Below are positions 22,701 to 32,813 of a DNA stretch of 35,716 bases, piece after piece. The position numbers and the translations under genes are program-made. Source of the stretch: Heterotrichella gracilis (Eukaryota > Sar > Xanthophyceae > Tribonematales > Xanthonemataceae); contig JAULBX010027572.1 in the NCBI GenBank assembly GCA_032358255.1, positions 1 through 35,716 of the forward strand, given 5' to 3'. The stretch's first letter is position 1, and each line of letters starts with the position of its first letter. The notes below the pieces were generated by a model that worked only from the letters and a program-made list of their open reading frames with translations, was not told the origin of the DNA and searched no databases.

Positions 22701-24506
22701 ATGGAATGATATGCCAACGGTTTGCTGGACAACAAGCAACAAGAGCATATCCATATGCAAATCCATATGGTGGCCGCTCGAGCGGATCCTAATGAATTGA
22801 TCCTCATGAATTGATCCTGACAACAACCTTGCCTGTACTGAATGTTTTGAATTACCAACCTTGCCGACAGGCCTGAAAAATGACCTACAAGATGTTGATG
22901 ATCACCATTGCTGTTCCTCAGATTAAGTTGCTTGAGGACGAGGTTAGCCAGAGCGCAACCCGCAGCGCGCTCGCCCTGGCCCAGGCTGGTGAGGAGGCTG
23001 GTCGCCACATCCGTCAGCTGGAGGAGACGCTGAAGCTGGAGGAGAATAAGCGGGCATTTGATGCGGACCAGGCAACTAAGGACTGCGACAGGTGTGTGTG
23101 TGGGGTAGGGTGGGTGTGTGCTTCGACAGCCGGAAGGCATCTCATCCATGCTGCATGCATGTGCATTGTAACATGTAGTTTGATAAGGTATTGCCCAAAT
23201 GCAATACCAAATGTGCCCATATGCCCTCATGAAACCGTGTACTTGCAAGTATTTGCAAACTTTACATTGTCGATTGCCTATCCAATCGCAGGCGGTTAAA
23301 GACCTTGTCTGACAAGCTAGCCCACACAGAGACCAAGCTTGCAGCGCTGCATGCGGAACACGCCGAGGCACAGAGGCAAACTGCTGTGCTTGAGGATGCC
23401 AAGGCAGCAGCGGAGCGCAGCCATGCAGCTGCCACTAGCAAGGCTGCCGAGGAGCGATCAAAGGCTGTGGGGCAGCTTGAGGACCAGCTTACAACCGCAC
23501 AGTCTGCAGCGCGAGAGGCGGAGCGCAAGGTGAAGATGCTGGAGGAGCAGTATGTGCTGGCGGTGGGGCAGGCCAAACAGGAAGCAGAGCGGTGAGTTGT
23601 GATGGGTTTGGATGGGGGGCAGTAGAAGGGGAATCCACCTGCAATTTGTTGCTGCCACAGCCCGCAGCCCAATATTGCTGCGACATGAGCACATAAAGTA
23701 AACAAATCACGAGGAGTTTTGATGTGCAGTGACATGTATGCATCCAGAGGGACGCTTGGACACAAGACTATGCTGTCAATGAGTTCCACGCATGCTCTGG
23801 AGCACGTATGTAGCTGTACCTGTTATTACTGGCCTCTTCCATCGGGCTATGATTGTGCCTGTGCCTTCCTGCAGCAAAGTGAAGCAGCTTGAGGACCAGT
23901 CATCCATGCGCATTGCCGAGAAGGAGAAGGAGCAGGCGCGCACCGTGAAGGCATTGTCTGACCAGCTGGCGCTAGCGGTGAACAAGGCGACCCTGGTGGA
24001 GGGGCAGGCAGCGGCGGAGACTACTCGGTGCGAGGCCCTGATGCGCGACATGGAGCGTATGGAGGACGAGCTGCGGGGCTTGCAGGCGTACAAGCAATCG
24101 GCATCAATGGAGTCAATGGAGCTGCAAAGACAAATAAAGTAGGTTGACGGGCGGGCATCGGGGCACATGCAATGCAATCACGGTGGCAAAAATGCACAGC
24201 CTGTCGCAGTGCACGCACAGTATCGTCTACATACATTTGCCGCAGTTGGGGTATGTGCACTCCAGCGCTGGCTGATCGCATACACAAGACTGGGCATAGC
24301 ATGAATGAGAAGAAATGGCTGCATCTTTTGTTGACCTACAGCATACCGTGACACTGAATTTGCTGTTGCACAGGGAGCTGAGGTCTGTGCTTGCCCTGAA
24401 GGATGAACAGTTGAGTTTGATGCAAAAACAGCTGCTGCTGAGCAATACAGGGGTGGCATCAAGTGCAATGAACTCGCCGCGCATGAGCCATACATCTGGG
24501 CTGTAG
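19759..24506 (+). CDS. Long coiled-coil protein encoded by many symmetric exons
   Basis: Function unknown; probably a structural filament or scaffold protein. Confident exons: 20729-20901, 21147-21233, 21425-21511, 21690-21743, 21795-22034, 22280-22372, 22519-22618, 22922-23091, 23292-23591, 23875-24138 and 24374-24506 (stop). Almost every one translates to heptad-patterned, charged, Ala/Leu/Glu/Lys-rich helix. Nearly all introns are phase 2, so several exons have lengths divisible by three (87, 87, 54, 240, 93, 300, 264). Many exons open with the same theme: a split Arg or Lys codon, two or three residues, then Leu-Glu-Glu or Leu-Glu-Asp. Upstream exons near 19759-20269 and 20376-20525 are less certain and the start codon is not identified. 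The C-terminus is a short Ser/Met-rich tail (NSPRMSHTSGL). It could be a golgin-, basal-body- or myosin-tail-like protein; no globular domain is visible. Confidence 0.8.
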
Positions 24507-25430
24507 GCGCCCATCCATCCTGAGGACAAAACTCACTATTGCCTTATAGTTGCTTACCTGCTGTGCATATATATAACAAAGTTTTGAACTGTCGACTGCT
24601 GACTTTTACCTTTATTGACATCTGTACTGATTCATTACTGGTTAACAAATGCATTTTATAAAATGTCAGCACTGATCTTAAAATTCAACCCTTTCTTGAA
24701 TGATTACATGAACGGTTCAGACAGTGCACTTCATGAGTCAACCAAAATGCGATTTGATATTATATTTAGCTTTGTTTTTGTTTGTATGTTTTTTAGAGCT
24801 GTTGCTGCGCAATGCAGCCACCGGCATAATGCAGTGCTGGCAGTTGTGCCTTGGTGTGATTCAACGAGTACTCAGCACTCGCATGCAAATAATATTAGTT
24901 CGAGTGTCGCTGCGGGTTTTAAATAATACAATTGTGAATTGCAATTGTTAAACTCGGGGCTATGCCGCAATCTTAAGACTATGAATATATAAGGCTTAGG
25001 TGCTATGCCTTTGTTACCCACGCCTTATGACATTTTCCAGTCAGTTAGATCGTCGACGTCTGGTTGCTGCCCGGCCTGTACAAACGACTCAGTCAGGCTG
25101 ACAGTGACTCACTGTGACAGTGTTTTCAACATTGCTGGCTTGTGGCACTGCCACAAGTTGTGGTCACCAAATTGGATGTACAATGTACATGTGCCACCAT
25201 GTGGGTCCCGCGGGGGTGATTGAACATTCAACTTTGTTTCTTTATTTAAATATTTTTTCCGAGGAATTAAACTGGCAGAATTTCTCAAAAGAGTCTTCCA
25301 GAATCTGCACTGCCGGCAATGCATTGGCCAATTTGGCATGCATGGAGTGTGCAAAATATTATAAACAAATCTAAATTGGCGCTACCAGTGTGCCGCATGC
25401 AGCATGCAATAACATTGCAATGCATAGCAT

Positions 25431-25474
25431 TAGGTGATTATTGCAAAATAGGTGATTATTGCTATAATCACCTA
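25431..25474. repeat. TAGGTGATTA direct repeat with an inverted third copy (hairpin)
   Basis: TAGGTGATTA occurs at 25431-25440 and 25449-25458, and its exact reverse complement at 25465-25474. The last two can form a 10-bp stem with a 6-base loop. It could be a 3' end or processing signal or a remnant of a small element. Confidence 0.85.
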
Positions 25475-25645
25475 TAATGAATGAATCTGGAGTCACTACG
25501 GCAAGAACCGCACAGCAGGTGCCGCAGCCGCGCGTGCACACATGCGCGTACGTGAATTTACATGTACAGCTCATGACGTCATGTGGCCTGAACCTGATTC
25601 AACCTCAACCTGTTCCCATATGTCAAGCACCTATAATCATAATGC

Positions 25646-25698
25646 TGATAGCAAGCCTTGTTACACCGCCGGTAGTATGCTTATGATAGCAAGCCTTG
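25646..25698. repeat. 15-bp direct repeat, 38-bp spacing
   Basis: TGATAGCAAGCCTTG occurs at 25646-25660 and again at 25684-25698, each followed shortly by a TACAC. This is an imperfect tandem duplication of about 38 bases in intergenic DNA. Confidence 0.8.
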
Positions 25699-26160
25699 GC
25701 TACACTGCAGTCATCGATTGGAAATCATTCCCTGAACGCAACAATTGAGTGATCCATGTAGGCTAGCAATGGTAAAACTGGTGCACGCATACAATGCATG
25801 GCATGCCATCAAGAGTTGTCAGAAATGATCAACCCTGCTGGAGCTGTGAACCACTGATGAAAATGTACTGATGAGAATATACTGATGGCTCATGAGGGAT
25901 GTTGTAAGGACTGAAATACAAAGAATGTGTCCAAAATTAGCGGTCACACCATGGACAGGGGCAACTGCACGGTTGATGCACCTGGGCCCACACACCACCA
26001 AGCAGCAATTGTGGGCTGATGGCAACTCCCAAGGATGTGGCAGCTTTTATGGAATGGTATGCTCGCACTAAGCACATGCTACTGGCAATGCCGTCCACAT
26101 GGAAACCATTTCAATCCACTCAATCTGGCACCTTTTATGACCCCCAAAGGTATTCTCCCC

Positions 26161-27423
26161 TCATTTGCTCTCCCCTCCCTCCCCCTCCCCCTTGATTTCG
26201 TCCCATTTCTTGCCCATGAGCGGGTCCACCTTGCCACCCTGGATCTTGCCCGTGGGCCCCGGCCATTTCTTCACACCCAAGCTGTACCCATAATCGCTCT
26301 GCGTCTCAATGCGGCAGGGTCCCAGCGGGCGAGACATGCACAGCAGTGCCATGTTGTCGGCAATTTCATCCTCGTTCAGGGTGAAGCTCAGGTCAGCAAC
26401 CTACACAGTGGGGATGGCCTGGGTGGGAAAAGGAATGCAGGAGACTAGGCGTGTACCATAATGGGTGCATGGGCCTCAGGTATACACATGCATGACTGGT
26501 GTTGCGATCTACAAGCCAGCATGAGGCACGAGCACAAACATATCTGGTACAAGGACTCTTCAATGGCATGGACGTTGACGGCATAGATACAAGTGGCGTT
26601 TGCACATGTGAGTGCGCACCGCAACCACTGTGCACTCCATGGGAAGGGTTATGTGTGAACACGAGGCATCCGTTGTACTTACATCGCTTTGGTCCACCTG
26701 CCCCTCCACCACCTTGCCCACGCATGCCCCGCATATGCCCGCCCGGCAGGTGAAGGGCAGCTCCAGGCCTGCCTCAATGCCGGCGTCAAGAATGTAACCG
26801 CCCTGCATGTGCACCAAACCCCCACAAGGGTTACCAAGGCATGGCGAAAAGAACAACATTGGCAACAGGTGTTAGAAAATGAATGCACTCTAGGGCATGC
26901 CATGGGCGGTGCATTTGTGAGCGCCATGGCCATTTGTCTCATCAATATATCTTGATATGGTTTGCCACCCCTATACATGCCATGACCCAACCTGCTGACA
27001 CTGACACTCAATCGACCATTCTTGCTCAAAACCCCGATCCCACTGTCTTCAGTCCTACTGACAAGCAACATGAGATCTGGTTACGTAGCCTGCTGCACCC
27101 AACACCCGCTACCTGTCATCCATCAGCCTCAGCGTCAGGTGCAACGGCATGGAAGGGTCAGGTGCATACCCTGCCTCCACACGCATGCCACTCACCAGTG
27201 AACAGGGCACATCGACGCTGACTCCCCCTGCCCCCACCAACGTCACTGTTGTCTCTCCCTTGCCAACCACATCCTGTGAAGGGGGCAGGTTCACCACATC
27301 CCTTGCAAAAACATCACTTGCACTCACGCGCACAGCATTGCTCCTGCTGCGGCTGCGCACACCCATGCGGGTTGGAGGCAAGGCTGGTATGGTGGAGGGG
27401 CATAGGTGGGTGCTGCTATGCAT
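26161..27423 (-). CDS. Plastid plant-type [2Fe-2S] ferredoxin-like protein with C-terminal tail
   Basis: A one-electron carrier, probably in the plastid. Exons 27423-27196, 26802-26683 and 26400-26161 join in phase 0 to 195 residues. Residues 1 to about 40 are basic and rich in Ser and Thr, like a transit peptide. The ferredoxin fold follows: [15 protein letters not shown], then [17 protein letters not shown]. The cluster ligands are Cys95, Cys100, Cys103 (CRAGICGAC) and Cys137 (ALLCMSRP), giving the canonical C-x4-C-x2-C...C. The GTGAGT donor ending exon 1 was chosen because it alone keeps phase; a later GT would break the frame. After the domain comes a tail of about 50 residues ([25 protein letters not shown]) absent from photosynthetic PetF, so this is probably a specialised ferredoxin. 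An in-frame upstream ATG at 27594 would add a hydrophobic N-terminus and is less likely. Confidence 0.9.
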
Positions 27424-28275
27424 GGTACCCTGCTGGCTGGTTTCTGGGTAGGAATTGTGTGGTGTAGGACTAAGGCTGCTACTGCTGCCAGTGCAGAGCC
27501 ACTGTATATGCCCCTTGGTATGCGAAGAGAGGGATATGCAGCACAGCAGCAGAAAGGGGGCTATTGAAAGTACAAAGTGGTGTGGCACCGCCAAGTTGAG
27601 AAAGAACGCTGCAATGGTGTAGCCTCGTTTGGCTGGCGAGGAGATCTGGAGTTCACAAGCAAGTCCAGTGCACGTTTGGAAAAGCGGCGTGTAAAGAGAC
27701 GCTCAGACTAAGCGTTTACGCGGAAGCATTTGTGTCTTGACAACCTCGCACAGTGACCTGCAACACAGATAGGGTCGGCACCTGAGTGTGAACGCCACGT
27801 CAGCAACTGGTGGGCTATACCACTACAGATCACGATGCTTTGCTGCTTAAGGGCTAGCCAACACAAAGGTAATAGCCAGCGCATAACGGCGTGCTCACAT
27901 ACCGTCGCGCGTTGTCTGTACTCACGCTTGCCCTGTAAACTTGTGGCGTGTACTGCACCAGGGTTCAAACTGACAGCACAGTTCAAATAACTTCGCTTTG
28001 AAGGTGGGCTGACTGCGCCCGAGTGGCCAATTTTCAGTGCATACATCTGGCCCCGCAGTTTTAACATAGGGTTTGCAAGTGGCAATTTTGGAGCACAACC
28101 CGCTTGGGCACAGGCAGGGGTAGGGTGTCAGGATCTCAGACACCGTACCAGGATCAGCGCCTCAACGCACTTAGCTCTTGTATGTTGTGCTACGGGGCTG
28201 CCATTCCACTATAAAGCAACTTGTCCGGCCTTAGTTCTTGCCAAGACGCTCACGGATACATGCATGCATATACAC
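27424..28275. promoter_or_regulatory. Divergent promoter region, ferredoxin-like / GNAT-like gene
   Basis: About 850 bases separate the two divergent genes. A TATA-like CTATAAAG lies at about 28209-28216, roughly 60-100 bases before the candidate start codons of the plus-strand gene. No element for the minus-strand gene is clear. Confidence 0.45.
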
Positions 28276-28653
28276 ATGCCTGGTCGTCACTGGTATTTAC
28301 TTAGCCCTCCATGGCGGGGTGCTCGACGTCGGCCACAGCCAGTTCCTTGCCATATGTACTGTCTGGAAGATCCCAACCTGGCCGCCAGCTGGTTACAGCC
28401 TATGCGGGGAAGGTCAGCGCCTGCTGGCAACTGACCACAAAACAGCACCGGCCCCAGCGTTGGCGCAAATTGGTGTGCCCCTCCTGCCTCAGCCTGCCAA
28501 GACAGCACAGTTCGGCCACCCGGCGGCCGAACAGAACTACTCGTGCATTGACCAGCGAGCAACCAGTGGAGCCGCAGGTGTAGTAAGGGTACACACATAT
28601 GGCCGGCACACCAAGCCATGCACACCTGCACCTTGCACAGTTTCTGTTGCCAG

Positions 28654-30097
28654 GCAGTGGGAGTATTTGCCAAGCCGTGGTGGTACTGTGGTGCAGGCAG
28701 CTCAAGGAGAGTTCATCACGCTGCTGGAGACGCAGCAGATAGCGCACACCAGGTGCGCAAGAAGGGATCACATCCATGTTGCAGGGGCTCATTCAGATAA
28801 TGAACAAGATACTACCAGCCATCGGGTATCTTCTAGGTGTGCACCAGCTGCACTAAGTGTGGCAGCTGTTTGCATGTGTGGCGCCATATATCCGTGCTTA
28901 CGGATAAGGCTGGCCCCTTACCCCCTTGTTCCATACCGCAGGGGCTTGTCGCTTGATGTGAACAGCTTGGGGCCCTTCTACCGTGTGGTGTGTAGAGACG
29001 GTATGTGGGCATTGCTCATGGGCACAAGGATGACATTAGAGTGCATCATGCAAGCATTGTGGAAAAAGTGGGTGGGAGAACAGTACTTGTACTTGTACTT
29101 GTTTTGCACGTTGCTCGTACTGTGACTTGAGTGAGGCTTGTGCTACATTTGCGAGTAGGCGTTTGAGCACAATAATATCCATTTTTTGGTGCACACAACA
29201 TTTTTTGCAGGTGGCAGTGAGGGCCGCATCGTTGGCGTGACCAACGGCTTCATCGCGCCGCTGTTTGGGCTTATGCACTGCGACACTCTGCAGATTTTCA
29301 CCAATGGGTAAGGGACATGTGCAACTGCCAACATCTAGTGGCGCATCATCGTTGCATTGCTTGACATGAGTGAATGTATCGAGACGGGTAGTGCATGACC
29401 TGACTGGTAATTCCTTCCTTGCTATGGCTCAGGTTACGAGGTGATGACGGAGAACGCGTGAAGGGCGGTGGGTTGGGCCTGGGATTGTTGCTGGGGGCGG
29501 CAACCTTTGCATATGGCTTGGAAGCTGGGTGCCGCAAGGCGGAAATACTGGCCATCAATGATGACGGTGAGGCATATGAAATGGACCATGTGCATGTCCA
29601 TTTACACTTGGTCAGGCATGTTTAGGCCGAAATCCCTGAGATTGCTGCTCTGTTGTGACACAACTGAAGGAATTTAATTGCCTCAAAACTTACCACGTGA
29701 ATTTGAGCATCATGATGTGCATCCGTTTTAATTGTCAGTTGGTTGGTATTGTTGCTGCCGCTTTTACGTACCATGCCTCAACAATGTTTATCCATTTTAT
29801 GGCAGCGATGCCTTTATCATGTTCAGCTGTGCACATTGTGGCAAGGCATGGTAATGCATCTAATCTCCCTTTCCCCGTTTCCCAGCCCTGTGGCACCGCC
29901 GTCTGGTCACCTACTACTCGCGCTTTGGGTTCAAGGCGGTGGCCGAGGTGCAGGGGGGGCTGGGTGATCTAGGCCACATGCTCGTCTGGGGCGGTGTGGG
30001 CACGCGCATGGACGCAGATATTCCAGACATGCTGCAGCGCTGGGCGCCCGTCATACGCAAGTACAGGCGCTTGTCAGCAGCTGGAGGGCGAGAGTGA
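28654..30097 (+). CDS. Conserved plant/algal plastid protein, GNAT-like fold; 5' end unresolved
   Basis: I recognise this as a plant and algal protein family of unknown function with an acetyltransferase-like C-terminal region; catalytic activity is not shown. Exons: 28654-28752, 28942-29000, 29211-29307, 29433-29566 and 29886-30097 (stop), all joining in frame with canonical splice sites. Conserved blocks: SLDVNSLGPFYRVV, GSEGRIVGVTNGFI, GLGLGLLLGAATFAYGLEAGCRKAEILAIND, then LWHRRLVTYYSRFGFKAV and HMLVWGGVGTRMDADI. The GCRKAEILAIND ... LVTYYSRFGF pattern matches the GNAT strand and helix where a substrate-side residue changes from relative to relative. The first exon is uncertain: an exon starting at 28276 and ending in phase 2 at the GGAAG/GTCAGC donor would join in frame, while the transit-peptide-like frame from 28311 ends in the wrong phase. 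Confidence 0.78.
29085..29101. repeat. TACTTG microsatellite
   Basis: About three copies of TACTTG lie in the intron between the second and third confident exons of the GNAT-like gene. Confidence 0.7.
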
Positions 30098-30633
30098 GCA
30101 TGGAGGGCTGCATGGCAAGGCTGTGTGGCATACACAAGACTTGCCCTGTCTGGTGTGATGGGGATTGTTGCCATGAGATGACGTGGCAGCCTTGTTCCAT
30201 ATGCTAGTTTCCATACTTATTCCATGGACTTCCCCACCTGCTATTACCCATCACCGCTGTAACTGCTTGGAGCACGAAACTCAGTTCAGTGCATTGATCA
30301 TAATAATACCCAAATATATCACCTGGGACCCTAGCCTGCGTGGCTAAACGAGAACACTGGCATGCCACATGCGCCACGTTTTTGTATACGGTAGAAATGT
30401 TTGTAACCACTCATCTATAGATACGAACGTATTGGCGGGGGTAATGTTACAAAAGAAGATCTGTCTGGGTAAGACAGGGGTACAACGCTTGGGTCTGATG
30501 GGTGGTAAGCGCACCCAACGAACTGTCGTGTAAAGCGCACAAGGAGAGCATAAGAAGCTACTGGTTGGAAAGGGAAAAACATTGCAGGAAACCTCCTATG
30601 CTGAATAGTCATAATACACATCACCTGTAATGT

Positions 30634-30676
30634 GTTTAGGGTTTAGGATTTGTGTTTAGGGTTTAGGGTTTAGGGT
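30634..30676 (+). repeat. Interstitial telomere-like repeat (TTTAGGG)n
   Basis: The G-rich strand reads left to right in two blocks: two units, an interruption, then three units. TTTAGGG is the plant and general green-algal telomere unit, unlike the TTTTAGGG of Chlamydomonas. Confidence 0.9.
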
Positions 30677-30845
30677 CTGTGCGATAATACACAACATGTT
30701 GGCTTTCAAAATTTACCCATGTAATGTTGTCACCTGTATCATGTATCTTTGGGTACCTCAGATATATATAGGCTATACTTGGCAACATGCCATGTAATGC
30801 GCCATCCCATGCAATGCGTCATGCCGGAATAATACCAATCTGACT

Positions 30846-31370
30846 TTGCATCTACAACTGTTGCTTGAATTGGGCGTCAACATGTTGCTTGCTTGCACTT
30901 CCTCAAGTCATATGGGGCATGATCCCTGGGTGCTGGAGTTACTTGGCCACATGGCTTCCTGGTGGCATCATACTGACACCTGTTGTGACTCTGCAGCTGA
31001 TGACAGCAAGCTGCGTATCATACGCAGCTGAGGAGCATGATGCTCCTCAGATTCGCTGCCATCGTCCACATAATGGATGTGGCAGTCGACGCCATTGTGT
31101 TGGGCAAGGCCCATAAGGCCACTGACAAGGATGTCCGGGAGTTCATGGAGGCTCCACCTTGCTCCTCCCTAGCAGAGAGGGACATGCTTGGAGATGTGCC
31201 CGGCACAGTGTGCGCTGCATGCGCGCTGCCATGGACTTGCTGGAACTGAGCCAGGCAGCCAAGAAGTTGGACGTCCACAACGCAGGCGTGGAAGTCCCTG
31301 GCTCCGGCCCAAGCCGAGCCGCAGCTGGACCAAAGGATGTGTTGGAGGAATGCAGGATTGCGTTCTTCAG
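30846..31370 (+). pseudogene. Possible decayed coding fragment
   Basis: Protein-like composition jumps between plus-strand frames. One frame (from 31037) gives FAAIVHIMDVAVDAIVLGK and on to KDVREFMEA; another (about 31200-31370) gives a helical AAMDLLELSQAAKKLDVHN segment, ending at a donor-like CAG/GTAGGC at 31370. No single frame spans the stretch and I recognise no family. It may be a relic of a gene or transposon, or only open sequence by chance. Confidence 0.3.
31009..31050. repeat. Two abutting perfect palindromes
   Basis: The first palindrome (31009-31029) has 10-bp arms around a single C; the second (31028-31050) has 11-bp arms around a single G. They share two bases. Each could extrude as a hairpin or cruciform with minimal loop. 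Confidence 0.95.
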
Positions 31371-32674
31371 GTAGGCTGCACCCGGGTTCCACCGCAATGT
31401 CTGCAAATAGGCTGTGCAAAATAAGTGGAACCCCACAACACCAAACCAACACGCCGATGCAGCTGTGAAGAACGAAACGATGCAGCACAGGGTCATCTTT
31501 GAGCTGGATCCAGGTGGGACAGCCCATCAAAACGTGCATGCATGCATATGCACAAGCATGCATGCATCCCTGCAAAACCGACAGACTATGGTGGGCACCA
31601 CGGCTCTTTGCGAGCGAGGCCAGATGTTCCTCAAATGAATGCCACAGAATCCTAAATCGTTTGCTGCGCCACACTTTCAGATCGGGTGCGTTTCTTACAT
31701 CTGACTTGCTAGCCTTATCCGCAACCTACATCTGCCACAAAATCTAGCAGCCAGCTTGCGCATCTTTTGGTGCTCAACGCAAACTTTAAGTACTCTAGAC
31801 TGGGCTGCACATCTGGGGAGCAGGGCGCCATATCCTGCCCCAGGTGAGCCATCCCGGCATCTGTGCAAGTGCAATATAAAAGTTGGCCCTGTCATCTAAT
31901 GTAGGAATCACTATTTGACAATCACATGCAGGGAGCCAACCCATGGGGCAGCCTGCAGCCTCACGAGACTGTTGGGGGTGCTTGATAAAGTCACCCCTGT
32001 AGCCAAAAAGTCTGTGAATTATCAAGGCCCCACAGTCCCCATAGTTACTACCAAAAAGCAAAATAAGTTTCTGGAAATATCTTCAAAGCAAGTATGAAAT
32101 GTTCTTGATGTCATGGTATAGTGGACATTAAAAAATGAGGTGGGAGTTCATCTTCAACGTGCTGCAGTCCAATCGTCTCCCATTGTATTCAGAAAGTTCA
32201 ACATTCAAATTCAAAATCATTCTATGCTACATGATCATTTTGCAAAGCACTAATAATTACATTCTGCAAGTTTCTAAGCTATTGTACAACTGGCCCATGC
32301 AAACGTGCACATCATCCAGAATGCACTACATGCAATGACTACTCCTAGTGTGCAGGGGCAATATGAAGAAACAGACCTACATCGGAAACCCCAACCAAAA
32401 TCGATACAGTGCAACCCTCGCAGCGTTGCACAGACAGTGTCACCACACAACCCAACCAGCATGTCAGTACGAAAAAATGGACATGCTGCAAGTATTGGCC
32501 CCATGCGTTAGTTGAGGCACACCAAGCGAAGCTCCCATGGCTGCTAAGCAAAAACAAAAAGAGCAACCCAGCCTGTGCTAAGCACCATGGCACCGCCACT
32601 GGCCAGTTGTGTGCTATGTGTATATCCAGGTCCCACTAACCTCTGAAACCTGGACACACACCCACCCTAATTCA

Positions 32675-32687
32675 AAACCCTAAACCC
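32675..32687 (-). repeat. Short telomere-like run, inverted orientation
   Basis: AAACCCTAAACCC is about 1.7 units of the telomere motif, with the C-rich strand on top, opposite to the array at 30634. It is short enough to be chance. Confidence 0.6.
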
Positions 32688-32813
32688 AAAATCACCTCGA
32701 GGCAAGACCCTGCGCATGGCGGGCAGGGCTGGGCGTGGGCGCACCACCCTGCACCTAAGCAGAGTGCCACGCTGCGGGTACCGGCTGCGGCTCACCCCAC
32801 AGGAGTGCAGCGC

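Larger units (their letters stand above)
24507..26160. other. Convergent intergenic region with short repeats
   Basis: AT-rich sequence between the coiled-coil gene and the ferredoxin-like gene, both of which end here. Apart from the small repeats listed separately I see no coding or RNA gene. Confidence 0.55.
30098..32813. other. Gene-poor region with telomere-like repeats and possible coding relics
   Basis: About 2.7 kb between the GNAT-like and kinase genes. It holds the TTTAGGG array (30634-30676), two abutting palindromes (31009-31050), a possible coding relic (30846-31370) and a short CCCTAAA run (32675-32687). From 31640 to 32670 I see nothing recognisable. Confidence 0.5.

Noticed and set aside
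22673..23371. 232-codon minus-strand open frame
   Set aside because: Antisense to coding exons and introns of the coiled-coil gene; a shadow of their composition.
25855..25915. C/D box snoRNA (repeated CTGATGA with a later CTGA)
   Set aside because: The C-box purine is missing, and there is no terminal stem pairing the two ends.
28238..29125. 295-codon plus-strand frame as a single-exon gene
   Set aside because: It passes through a clear GT-AG intron of the GNAT-like gene; only the 28654-28752 part, and the 28942-29000 part in the same frame, fit the spliced model.
30634..30676. True chromosome end
   Set aside because: The array is only about five units long and is followed by more than 5 kb of sequence with a gene, so it is interstitial.
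31018..31674. 218-codon minus-strand open frame
   Set aside because: Cys/His-rich and low in complexity, antisense to the better-looking plus-strand fragments; no recognisable motif.
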